Shown here piece by piece: positions 35,801 through 41,886 of a DNA stretch of 64,000 nucleotides. The stretch is from assembly GCA_902796805.1 (NCBI GenBank), contig CADBQG010000015.1, positions 1-64,000 of the forward strand, in the 5' to 3' direction. This stretch comes from an uncultured Bacteroidota bacterium. Lineage in GTDB: Bacteria; Bacteroidota; Bacteroidia; Bacteroidales; WCHB1-69. How positions within the stretch are numbered: the stretch's first letter is position 1; the number at the start of each line of letters is the position of its first letter. The notes under the pieces were generated by a model. It searched no databases, had not been told where the DNA came from, and saw only the letters and a list, made by a program, of their open reading frames with translations. The position numbers and the translations under genes were made by a program.

Positions 35801-36765
35801 AGACTCACAACATCGAAGGAATCACCACAAGCACCGATCAGCTTCTCAACTACACCTGGAAGATTGACCAAATGTGTATGTCGCCTGACTCACTCGTATA
35901 TGTTGAGTTCCGCATCTATCATGAGGATACTCTGATAAATAACGCAAGAATCTCTGATTACTTTGTATATCAGACATATTCAGACCCTCAAGGTGGCGGT
36001 ACAACTAACTGGATAAGCAGCGACCAAATGACTTGGAACAACGCTGATGGTACACCTGTTCTTCCGTTCACAAGCTATTTCAATGCATCTTCTCCGTTAT
36101 CTCTTACCAACCCAGGTAACCACTTCCCGTCAGCAAATCTTGTCGACGAAGGTAACACTTACACTGCACTCTATCTGCACTTCCTCAACAACCGCGAAAT
36201 CACCAAGACTTTCGCCCCGATCAGAATACCTGGTAACTACAAGGTTGTTTATCAGTTGTGGTCAACAAATCATAAGGAAGATATTCAGTATAAGTACACT
36301 AATGATGAGTTAGGTGTTCAGTTAATCGGAGCACAGAACGCAATGTCGCCGACAACACAAGGCAGACCTACTTTATTCACACTTCTTGCAACCGATTCAA
36401 TCACTATCAACGTAGAAGGTGAAGTTATCAATAATGCCAACGCTCCTGACGCTACTGTTCCTGAAGTTGCACCTGAGATTGTTGTTCCTGATAGCGATGT
36501 TCAAGTTTCTATGGAACTATGGCCTAACCCTGCTACCACAGTTACAACCAAGATCAGCGCACGCGTTCACAATTTGAGTGGCAACGCTACAGTAACGATC
36601 TCTGATGTTGCAACAGGCCGTCAGTTCTTCTTCGACAACACCTTCATCAGCAGCGATGACTTCATCTACGAGTGCGCAGTTAACAATCTCACCGAAGGTT
36701 TCTATGTATTCACTGTTCGCACTGCAGAAGGTGTGGTAACAAAGAAACTCGTTGTTAGACGATAA
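26884..36765 (+). CDS. Giant T9SS-secreted adhesin with Ig-like and SprB-like repeats
   Basis: A 3293-residue cell-surface protein. It has a signal peptide (FLSILLGLMSFSVQAQ), a unique N-terminal part (~25-280), Ig/PKD-like repeats (~300-1400, for example TYQWKEVNGREVVF...VTVTNSNGCTAD), a HYR-like stretch near 740-820 (ITDNCAINW, YCDSTATL), about five SprB-like units from ~1470 to ~1920 each with an N-terminal NxxC and a GxYT strand, further Ig-like domains (CEGQTLDL at ~2805, CEGQDVTL at ~2885), an unassigned domain (~2960-3190), and a C-terminal sorting domain (ELWPNP at ~3208 to KKLVVRR). It is exported by T9SS and probably attached to the surface, acting in adhesion or gliding. Codon use is visibly AT-richer than all neighbours. 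It is monocistronic, with its own promoter and terminator. Confidence 0.92.
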   Translation: MKKLLSICFLSILLGLMSFSVQAQNNSCTSGFWIENLQPEELTGIVNLPEGSLDLSHTLGTSWYDQCGMVLGNAHPGVSELYELHFCNNCGLDPKTRVSLDWLLYKDGQLVNGNLSDYADLEIYTEYVRLNQQGQCQSIHWLGGKVNDASGFCTQQEAPDMFSGYPSPDRMNYPGAVQVQYSYPDAVFTNGNIHPAGGYVNVYSEKLNYFNLDFFDQARTIARITWKQVGNFSLVMRVRQMYGGTEYNNLYWNDNETQDFVGGHQAVCGPVIAQDSIHGLVMKDMIVQVCEDANATQPFTLGDPEYVFENGDPNPQTGSMPDTNVVWITPQGDVTFNNGECAYIDVDSVVKLHFYIRENPDLESVEHEVCRCDFFTADSLVALLDTVNNNIYEGFQYGTFLWNKFANPTTAQLNNPANWTTEIPEPYGLVAGTYTYYVRQISTYWVYDCYGNKSDTLDCMGDIATVTLTVKPIPTPVVEPTTLDFCNEQTYSNPKVTAKFVNNNGCGERIKWFVKDGNNWKPAEVDTNTVAANWTLTINLNHYRPTTNVDKTVQFRAFGYNVVDTNGVELPACDSSASEIVKVNFHRTPETQLTYDKIVCPMPESELDFTVRVLNTKNNNQYPGYRNLAVAHTYKVDYKFNGVTKRDSIFNVNTDKVVITDEFNLTCGEEYKVYFVTTDKFGCYKRDTATFVAKDSINPVVSPAAITTYVDACAVDNNSYPKYDFTNVTSAADFKLKNVYNMPSITDNCAINWKNTKQSDVVVSVSDSTCEAVTIRTYTFYDYCDSTATLTQTIIARDSVRPYFDFSTTLNGMPYVKINPIPAGDCKYDAPDSIVFVNAVRDFVKDNCTDPDYLISTIKFFWEHTDISPIGEKDIFRVHNHLTVDAQITDRCGNDTTMMVIYIDRPDTLSIAGRPVALDPICQDATTTITFDTNLIKDDTIVGPFLPYTYQWKEVNGREVVFGTPNAYETTVAPVGHGDFVFVITVTNSNGCTADSKPFTLHVNPTPNVAIYRDVRNGETEPYCPTYGNVRLYAADATTGAKLSGLTFTWSGESVNTAPTTDSSWVTIVPELCKHDYPVTVVATDAIGCFATAYDTVKVEDTEGLVYLGSTIDSVVTIENECKMYVPDFKPFFNNISIESKCWPWSKIVENTNWYSQSPEAGTEMTENTDVVITLTAPCNDKKTTYTFKALVPEDRLQAKITVVGDSVCENEPNFTGVELTATPVNGEPSYTYKWYRNDVVVSGVLGASDVYTAYDTAENKQNTIINYKVEITDALGCVATANKDITIFYKGTLPDTTTYPNTLCVGQNGSLVLFGVIRNYTYIFQEQVKVHDVPEHQVTPSNTMVFDHCYAGEDMPLVVITPDGCEQTMYIDIANQNDDKPAKPVATGIAPTDCFQADGKINVTTLVGNIQYYYKKNDSAAMALVNPITGAKPTDIYKIWAVNTVTGCVSDTLETSVPRYESGFAVNATASDNTSCADVKNGKITLADAANYYVVTTAVAGSTTVDTIYQGNGNHVVDSLAKGNYTVYEKNPETNCDAVKVFEIKDVLTMPYVNVTPKHNNYCDPAKANGGFTYTVKKNTSSGQTMPAADYTYVIKVGNDSIVPAAKYDSLYEGTYTFVATSTVGCVGSKNFTVNKNTATPRVALAQTMNNFCDTTKWDGTLKVTVTNPTSNPMGSKFNYILSHKGVNIDTAVSMSSPYTFQKLNGVEYSVTVVTEYGCSASAQKTVEQYKVPALVMTSTPNTMCESTFEKPGNGTVSITAPVGNGSTHIYHYNYYFAENPEMNVPYHDPLTMTKYWLKDDLYLVEAHDIVTGCRATDTMRVDFLGRSAELEFVTTENTNCEGAYNGSVTVDDVVFTPEYLDGKFLYSIDSVTFVSNPTFTGLKDSSYTIYAKDTTTNCLYQGTAVIENGNECAPQVVIYDTKGDTADVFHYCVGEEIDLFAGASAAPGCEEGGYEYSWYVSCHERTANVNKINVLTDEAPFCCHYTVTVKSLATGCTQTKDVLVCVEKTPDVIFAINDVPVGGNTATICENEEFKIGVVKENTVNGYTTRLKNCTWSNSFKSTSFDTLFDPYSLIPDTTYSLCVDVVSEYGCTNRGVFSLTVNSVPVVTVYDTVCTTFDFPSGGYYKIGVTINDVYQEVDPSTVSLPTNFVISDLNTPEHFVMEGQDVNNPKFIYHGSNGCDSIVIHDVTLLGFPKIEFAHDDTIVCDGTSYADLLTAAGVTIVNAQDTVLTLNGANVSLTDVVEYTNNDPQSLQITCKSAPGRYCLTSRALSFYVGGKPSINAAAFTENAYCAGSEGNFNIDIEYNYANTNTDDLEVLLVFRDSTDVANVTETVVKTWDNLPPIGTSGTTFTMRKKYGVEKGYFFLMVANACDTAWSNPVQVTVDSAVLNITDKVFCEGEEITVNSVKALFSANTDNIDFSNAKVVFIKDGNRSEMTPTFTMPITNNRAKMTVIGIQYDGPCPEVKCDTVTIRVDSLPSADITPLTQPICLDEAKEAFQNAVTNIKNATSYGYKISGVNRQSIGQTWDNFVNVPGEDTVSVANVDELVEKAFGFFISEVFFYVSNDCKTITYSLGKTSIIDVPNVTADAEVTICNNWTVDSVVKATNATIDWNNIVTTFGNDTMFNSLVHYSIVRDNAVVKDLSVTNPFNGLHANGTAVKHTILTTQGAQDGDSLRIVAHTFNTVSCAGGDTLYIKLNIQTLDFVEDTLQTACAGEPFSSFIKDMPQFTGKATLVAGAEKWYVAAGNQMIDAKVITADSIITEDYNGNYVMYVWRTECGDSVSTTPKQLTVNTVPVTPTLVDTTTTCEGQTLDLTTISFLVESETEVTDTTWRLGADVIDIENYAFAKADSGKVLYVEITNECGTGIDSIALKVNPRPVPAVTGDTIVCEGQDVTLNVVDPVTTSTYAWYDNTDASVGSGATLTLTPNEGINEYYVVETDENGCVSVNNPTVTVKSTDNPQFIFTYNGAETHNIEGITTSTDQLLNYTWKIDQMCMSPDSLVYVEFRIYHEDTLINNARISDYFVYQTYSDPQGGGTTNWISSDQMTWNNADGTPVLPFTSYFNASSPLSLTNPGNHFPSANLVDEGNTYTALYLHFLNNREITKTFAPIRIPGNYKVVYQLWSTNHKEDIQYKYTNDELGVQLIGAQNAMSPTTQGRPTLFTLLATDSITINVEGEVINNANAPDATVPEVAPEIVVPDSDVQVSMELWPNPATTVTTKISARVHNLSGNATVTISDVATGRQFFFDNTFISSDDFIYECAVNNLTEGFYVFTVRTAEGVVTKKLVVRR

Positions 36766-36784
36766 GATAATCAAGTAATATTTC

Positions 36785-36821
36785 AAGGGAGTTGCACGTA
36801 AAGTGTCAACTCCCTTTTTTA
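36785..36821 (+). terminator. Rho-independent terminator after the giant adhesin gene
   Basis: A 10-bp stem AAGGGAGTTG (36785-36794) and its complement (36807-36816), extended by CAC/GTG, is followed by six or more T. It isolates the adhesin gene from the ABC exporter. Confidence 0.9.
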
Positions 36822-36830
36822 TAATCTTTT

Positions 36831-38624
36831 ATGGAGAACAGAGTTTTTTTCAGTTGGTTTTTCGCAAGGTATGGGTTCAGGCTCTTCATAGTGTTTGTGC
36901 TGAACGCTGTCACCGCTGTCATTTCCCTGTTCTCATTCATGATGATTGAGCCGTTCCTTAAACTTCTTTTCAGTGGCAGTCTAGAGGGTTTGAGTCCGGT
37001 GTCGAACTTTGTTGTATCGCTGATTTCCCGGAACTTCTCGTTTGACTCACTGAAAGGCTCCTACTTTGTCCTCATTTTCGCAGCAATAATTCTCTTTTTC
37101 CTCAAGAATCTTTTCCAATATCTCTCGCAGTCAACCATGGCATTTGTTAGAAGCAACCTCACATATACGTTAAGGCAGTCGATGTATGACAAGGTAATTT
37201 CGATGCCGTTAAGTTTCTTTAATAAGGAAAAAAGAGGAGACTTCATCTCCAGGTCGGTCAACGATGTACAGGAAGCAGAATACACCGTTCTAACAGCCAT
37301 TTACCAGTGGTTTACCGATCCGGTGACTCTGGTCTTGTATTTGGTTTTCCTTTTCTATTTGGACTATCAGCTCACTTTATGGTCTCTGTTGCTGCTGCCG
37401 CCCTCGTTGTTGCTCATTGGCTGGCTTTCCCATTCTTTGCGCAGGGATTCGAGGACGGCGAAGCAGAGGCTTGGCGCGCTGACTTCGTTTGTTGAGGAGA
37501 CCATGGCGGGCTACAAGGTTATCGCCATGTTCGGCCGACAAGAACCTTTCCACAAGAGGTACGATGATATAAACCGTTCTTTTCACGACAAGCAACGTAA
37601 GATATACAGGAAGTCATATCTTGCCTCGCCTTTGAGCGAGTTCTTGGGTGTCACTGTCGTGATGGTCGTCCTCGTAATAGGCGGCACGCTGGTCTTGTCG
37701 GAGAGGTCGCCGCTTTCAGCCGAGCTTTTCATAACGTACATTGCGGTTTTCTCTCAGACAATAAACCCGGTGAAGAACATATCGTCGGCATTTGCGGAAT
37801 TCAGGCGCGGTCAGGCGGCAATAGAACGTGTAACGACCTTTCTTTCCGAAGAGGAGGAGACTGATGAAAACAAGTCTTCCAGTTTGGTACCCGAGTTCAA
37901 CGAGTCGATAGTTTTCGACGATGTGAGTTTCGTGTATTCCGACGCGCCGGATGTGCCGGTGCTTCGTAATCTGTCGTTTACTCTCAAGCGCGGGCAGACA
38001 ATAGCCTTCGTGGGCGAGTCGGGTTCGGGCAAGACCACTATATCCAATCTTCTGATGCGTTTTTTCGACCCTGTTACGGGCTGTGTCAAGTTGGACGGCG
38101 TTGACGTCAGGAGTTTCGGGAAGGCGTCTTACAGGTCTTTATTTGCGCTTGTCTCCCAGGAAGTGATGGTATTCCATGATACGTTTTCCAACAATATCAC
38201 ATTTGGGAAGGATGTTTCTCACGAGGAGGTTGTGGCCGCCGCCAAGGCTGCAGGCATCCACGACTTCATAATGTCTTTTCCTAAAGGCTACGACCACTGT
38301 CTTGGCGACATGGGCGGCACGATTTCAGGCGGTCAGCGGCAGAAGGTGAGTATTGCGCGGGCAGTGCTGCGCAAAGTTCCGGTGTTCATCCTCGACGAGG
38401 CCACTTCGGCGATGGACACCGAATCGGAACGGGCCATGCAGTCTTCGATTCACAGTCTGCTGAAGGATTGCACCAAGGTGGTCATCGCGCACCGTCTCTC
38501 TACGATAGCCGACGCCGACTGCATATATGTGCTGCATGACGGCGCGGTGGTGGAGAGCGGCACGCACGAGGAGTTGCTGGCGCTTCGCGGGCAGTATTAC
38601 AAGTTATTAACCATACAGAATTAA
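36831..38624 (+). CDS. MsbA-like ABC exporter (ABC half-transporter)
   Basis: A 597-residue fused membrane and ATPase half-transporter. Six membrane helices lie in residues ~10-310; the ATPase domain has Walker A GESGSGKTT, signature ISGGQRQ, Walker B VFILDEAT and the switch AHRLST. Length and order match MsbA-type lipid A or lipid-linked flippases and multidrug exporters; the substrate cannot be read from sequence. The start lies 10 nt after the adhesin terminator. trmB follows by 1 nt, so the two are probably co-transcribed. Confidence 0.92.
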   Translation: MENRVFFSWFFARYGFRLFIVFVLNAVTAVISLFSFMMIEPFLKLLFSGSLEGLSPVSNFVVSLISRNFSFDSLKGSYFVLIFAAIILFFLKNLFQYLSQSTMAFVRSNLTYTLRQSMYDKVISMPLSFFNKEKRGDFISRSVNDVQEAEYTVLTAIYQWFTDPVTLVLYLVFLFYLDYQLTLWSLLLLPPSLLLIGWLSHSLRRDSRTAKQRLGALTSFVEETMAGYKVIAMFGRQEPFHKRYDDINRSFHDKQRKIYRKSYLASPLSEFLGVTVVMVVLVIGGTLVLSERSPLSAELFITYIAVFSQTINPVKNISSAFAEFRRGQAAIERVTTFLSEEEETDENKSSSLVPEFNESIVFDDVSFVYSDAPDVPVLRNLSFTLKRGQTIAFVGESGSGKTTISNLLMRFFDPVTGCVKLDGVDVRSFGKASYRSLFALVSQEVMVFHDTFSNNITFGKDVSHEEVVAAAKAAGIHDFIMSFPKGYDHCLGDMGGTISGGQRQKVSIARAVLRKVPVFILDEATSAMDTESERAMQSSIHSLLKDCTKVVIAHRLSTIADADCIYVLHDGAVVESGTHEELLALRGQYYKLLTIQN

Positions 38625-38625
38625 T

Positions 38626-39288
38626 ATGGCAAAACACAAATTGCAGAGATTTGCCGAGAACGAGACCTTCGGCAATCTTTTCCAGCAGTCGGCCTATGAC
38701 AGGGCGGGCAATGAGTTTCCGCTGAAAGGTTTTTGGCGGCGCGACTATTTTCACAACGACAACCCCATAGTCCTTGAGCTCGGATGCGGGAAGGGCGAGT
38801 ACACAATTGCGATGTCGAGGCGCGACACAGGGAGGAACTACATCGGTGTTGACAGGAAGGGTGCGCGGTTGTGGCGCGGCTGCAAGGACGCCATAGAGCA
38901 GCAGCTCGGCAATGTGGCGTTCCTGCGCATAGCGATTGACAACATCCCACATTATTTCGGCGAAGGCGAGGTTGACGAAATCTGGGTTACATTCCCCGAC
39001 CCGCAGCCCAAGAAGGAACGCAAGCGCCTCGTCTCGCCCAAGTTTGTTGAGACCTACAGGAAGATATTGAAGAAGGAGGGCGGGATACTTCATCTGAAGA
39101 CCGACAGCGATTTGCTGTACGAGTATTTGTTGGAGACCGCTGCGGCGCAGTCGTGGGAGGTCCTGGAGAACGTGCGGGATGTGTATTCCCAAGTCTGCGA
39201 CCCGCTGCTGACCGAGGTGCAGACGTTCTACGAGCGCAAGTGGCTCGAGGAGGGCAAGACGATACATTACGTGAAGGTGGGGTTGTAA
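38626..39288 (+). CDS. trmB: tRNA (guanine-N7-)-methyltransferase
   Basis: A 220-residue SAM-dependent methyltransferase that forms m7G46 in tRNA. The SAM loop is LELGCGKGEYT, followed by NYIGVDRKGARL; the active-site signature TFPDPQPKKERKRL and the C-terminal TFYERKWLEEGKTIHYVKVGL (in part) fit TrmB. The start is 1 nt after the ABC exporter stop. Three palindromic repeats begin 9 nt after its stop. Confidence 0.96.
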   Translation: MAKHKLQRFAENETFGNLFQQSAYDRAGNEFPLKGFWRRDYFHNDNPIVLELGCGKGEYTIAMSRRDTGRNYIGVDRKGARLWRGCKDAIEQQLGNVAFLRIAIDNIPHYFGEGEVDEIWVTFPDPQPKKERKRLVSPKFVETYRKILKKEGGILHLKTDSDLLYEYLLETAAAQSWEVLENVRDVYSQVCDPLLTEVQTFYERKWLEEGKTIHYVKVGL

Positions 39289-39296
39289 ACCCAGAT

Positions 39297-39456
39297 TGCA
39301 ACGGCGCGATTCATCGCGCCGTGTTTATTGAATTGGTTATTAGACTGCAACGACGCGATTCATCGCGCCGTGTTTGCGGACGTCGGTTTATATAATAGGG
39401 ATTATCGTGGCGGATTCAGAAATAAATCGAAAGTAGCGGCGCGATGAATCGCGCCG
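39297..39456. repeat. Cluster of three REP-like palindromes
   Basis: Each copy centres on GGCGCGAT-TC-ATCGCGCC (8-bp arms, 2-nt loop). Copy 1 (39297-39326) and copy 2 (39346-39375, one mismatch in the arm) share TGCAA on the left and CGTGTTT on the right; copy 3 (39437-39456) is in the opposite orientation. They fill the gap between trmB and rnfB. The first could end the exporter-trmB transcript. Confidence 0.88.
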
Positions 39457-39513
39457 AGATCGGTGCATATCAATAAATAATTGAAAGTGCAGAGAGCGTA
39501 TAGAAAAAATTAG

Positions 39514-39521
39514 TACCTTTG
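39514..39521 (+). promoter_or_regulatory. -7 box for the rnfBC operon
   Basis: TACCTTTG is an exact consensus match 25 nt before the ATG at 39546; it shows that an upstream in-frame start would lie inside the promoter. Confidence 0.55.
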
Positions 39522-39545
39522 CGCTGCATTATATCGAGGAGAAAT

Positions 39546-40406
39546 ATGGCAACAACAACAATCATTTATGCGGCATTGACCGTGGGTGTCACCGGCATGG
39601 TGGCGGCGGTTATCCTTTATTTTGTGTCGAAGGTTTTCTATGTGGAGGAGGACCCGCGCATAGACCTTGTGCAGGACTGTTTGCCTAACGCAAACTGCGG
39701 CGGCTGCGGCTTTGCCGGATGTAGGGCTATGGCGGAGGCGATTGTAACCACCAACGATCTCAACGTGGCCTATTGTCCGGGCAGCGACTTGGAGAAGATT
39801 GCTGAGATAATGTCGCTGAACGCTGTGGCGCACGAGCCTCAGGTCTCTGTGGTGCGCTGCAACGGCACATGCGAGAACGCTCCGGCGAGGTCGTTCTACG
39901 ATTCGGCGCTTACCTGTGCTTTCGCCAACACCCTCTTTGCCGGCGAGAAGGCCTGTCCTTACGGCTGCCTCGGTTGCGGCGACTGCGTAAGTGCCTGCCA
40001 GTTTGACGCCATAAAGATAGACCCCGCGACCCATCTCCCGGTTGTTGACGACGGGTTGTGCGTGGGCTGCAAGGCCTGCGCGAATGCATGTCCGCGCAAT
40101 GTGATCGAAATACGCGACAAGGGAAAGAACGGGAGGCGCGTTTTTGTGGCGTGCCACAACAACGAGAAGGGAGCCGTTGCCAAGAAGCACTGCGCGGTGG
40201 CCTGTATAGGTTGCGGCAAGTGCGCGCGCGTTTGTCCTTTCGAGGCGATAACCATAGACAATAGTCTCGCCTACATTGACTACAAGAAGTGCAAGGCGTG
40301 CCGCAAGTGCGTCGACGAGTGTCCGTCGGGCGCGATACTCACAGCCAACTTCCCTCCAAAGAAGGCAGTTGTTGTTGAGAAAGAAGAAGTTGTTGCAGAA
40401 GCATAG
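39546..40406 (+). CDS. rnfB: Rnf complex subunit RnfB (multi-cluster ferredoxin)
   Basis: A 286-residue iron-sulfur protein. One N-terminal membrane helix is followed by the Fe-S domain CLPNANCGGCGFAGC with a further Cys in YCPG, then several 4Fe-4S ferredoxin motifs: CPYGCLGCGDCVSAC, CVGCKACANACP, CIGCGKCARVCP and CKACRKCVDECP. In the full Rnf complex it passes electrons from ferredoxin to the membrane part. It has its own -7 box and is followed 22 nt later by rnfC. The membrane subunits RnfD, RnfG, RnfE and RnfA do not follow. Confidence 0.94.
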   Translation: MATTTIIYAALTVGVTGMVAAVILYFVSKVFYVEEDPRIDLVQDCLPNANCGGCGFAGCRAMAEAIVTTNDLNVAYCPGSDLEKIAEIMSLNAVAHEPQVSVVRCNGTCENAPARSFYDSALTCAFANTLFAGEKACPYGCLGCGDCVSACQFDAIKIDPATHLPVVDDGLCVGCKACANACPRNVIEIRDKGKNGRRVFVACHNNEKGAVAKKHCAVACIGCGKCARVCPFEAITIDNSLAYIDYKKCKACRKCVDECPSGAILTANFPPKKAVVVEKEEVVAEA

Positions 40407-40428
40407 AACCACAAGAGTCGAGTGAATT

Positions 40429-41841
40429 ATGGAAAATGAGAATATAATAGAGATAGAGCACAAATTAGAGGACAGCATAAAGTTCGTGAAGGGGATGAAG
40501 CGCAAGACCTTCTCCATGGGCGGAGTCCATCCCGACGGCAACAAGTTCGCGCATTCGGCGCCGGTGGAGACTTTCCCGCTGCCCGACGAGGCTGTGGTGT
40601 ACATGACACAGCACCTCGGTTCGCCCGCCACACCTGTGGTGAAAAAGGGCGACAAGGTCAAGGTCGGGCAGCTTATCGGCAAGGCCGAGTCGTTCGTGTG
40701 CGCCAACATACACGCCCCGGTGTCGGGTGTTGTCACCAAAGTGGACACCGCTCGTGACATCACCGGCTACCACCGGCCGGCTATATTCATAAAAAGGGAA
40801 GGCGACGAGTGGGATGAAAGCATAGACACTTCTCTTGACATCATACGCGACATAAAGCTGAAGACGAAAGAGGAGATTATTGAGCGCATCAAAGACCGCG
40901 GTGTTGTAGGCTTAGGCGGCGCGTGCTTCCCGACACACATCAAGTACATGCTCAAGCCCGACCAGAAATGCGACGTCCTGATTGTGAACGCGGCCGAGTG
41001 CGAGCCGTATATCTCCACCGACAACCGGGTGATTATCGAGCGTTGCGAGCAGTGCATGATAGGCATAGAGATAGCCCTGATAGCTTCAGGGGCGCCCAAG
41101 GCAATCATAGGCATTGAGGCCAACAAGCCGCAGGCTATCAAGATGCTCGTCGAGACGGCCAAGCGCTATCCGAACATCGAGGTGCAGCCGCTCAACATAA
41201 AGTATCCGCAGGGTGCCGAAAAGCAGCTTATCAAGGCAATAACCGGCAGGAGTGTGCCGAACGGCGGCCTGCCCATAGCAGTGGGTTGCATCGTCAACAA
41301 CATCACGACAATGTACGCCATCTATCTTGCCGTGCAGAAAAACAAGCCCATAGTGCAGACATACACCACTGTTTCAGGCAGGTCGCTGCCAGAGGAGCAG
41401 TGCAAGAACTACAGGCTGCGCATAGGCACTCCCATCCTCGATGTGCTGAACTCTGTGGGCATACCCGACGACACCGGCAAGATTATATCCGGAGGTCCGA
41501 TGATGGGAAAGGCAATCTCGAATCTTGAGGCTTACACCGCCAAAGGAATGTCAAGCCTTCTGTTTATGAACGACGAGGAGAGCGCGAGAAAGGAGGCTCA
41601 GCCATGCCTGCGTTGCGGCAAATGCGTCTCCGTGTGCCCCATGGGCCTCGAGCCGTACATGCTCCACACTTTCACAGACCTGAAGAGATGGGATGACGCC
41701 GAGTCGTACGGGATCATGAACTGCATTGAATGCGGCTCATGCTCGTTCATCTGTCCCTCCAACCGTCCTATTCTCGACATGATAAGGGTGGGCAAGGCAA
41801 AAGTTGGCGGTATAATACGCGCAAGGGCCGTCAAACAGTAA
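40429..41841 (+). CDS. rnfC: Rnf complex subunit RnfC
   Basis: A 470-residue peripheral subunit. The sandwich domain at the N-terminus (TFSMGGVHPDGNKFAHSAPV) is followed by a biotinyl/lipoyl-like hairpin, the NADH/FMN-binding region GVVGLGGACFPTHIK, and two 4Fe-4S motifs CLRCGKCVSVCP and CIECGSCSFICP near the C-terminus. RnfC oxidises or reduces NAD(H) in ferredoxin:NAD oxidoreductase. It lies 22 nt after rnfB; the next gene, 45 nt on, is a DUF362 lipoprotein instead of rnfD. Confidence 0.95.
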   Translation: MENENIIEIEHKLEDSIKFVKGMKRKTFSMGGVHPDGNKFAHSAPVETFPLPDEAVVYMTQHLGSPATPVVKKGDKVKVGQLIGKAESFVCANIHAPVSGVVTKVDTARDITGYHRPAIFIKREGDEWDESIDTSLDIIRDIKLKTKEEIIERIKDRGVVGLGGACFPTHIKYMLKPDQKCDVLIVNAAECEPYISTDNRVIIERCEQCMIGIEIALIASGAPKAIIGIEANKPQAIKMLVETAKRYPNIEVQPLNIKYPQGAEKQLIKAITGRSVPNGGLPIAVGCIVNNITTMYAIYLAVQKNKPIVQTYTTVSGRSLPEEQCKNYRLRIGTPILDVLNSVGIPDDTGKIISGGPMMGKAISNLEAYTAKGMSSLLFMNDEESARKEAQPCLRCGKCVSVCPMGLEPYMLHTFTDLKRWDDAESYGIMNCIECGSCSFICPSNRPILDMIRVGKAKVGGIIRARAVKQ

Positions 41842-41886
41842 AAATAATGTTGTTTCGACTTTATAAATGAGTTTAACACGTTGTAA

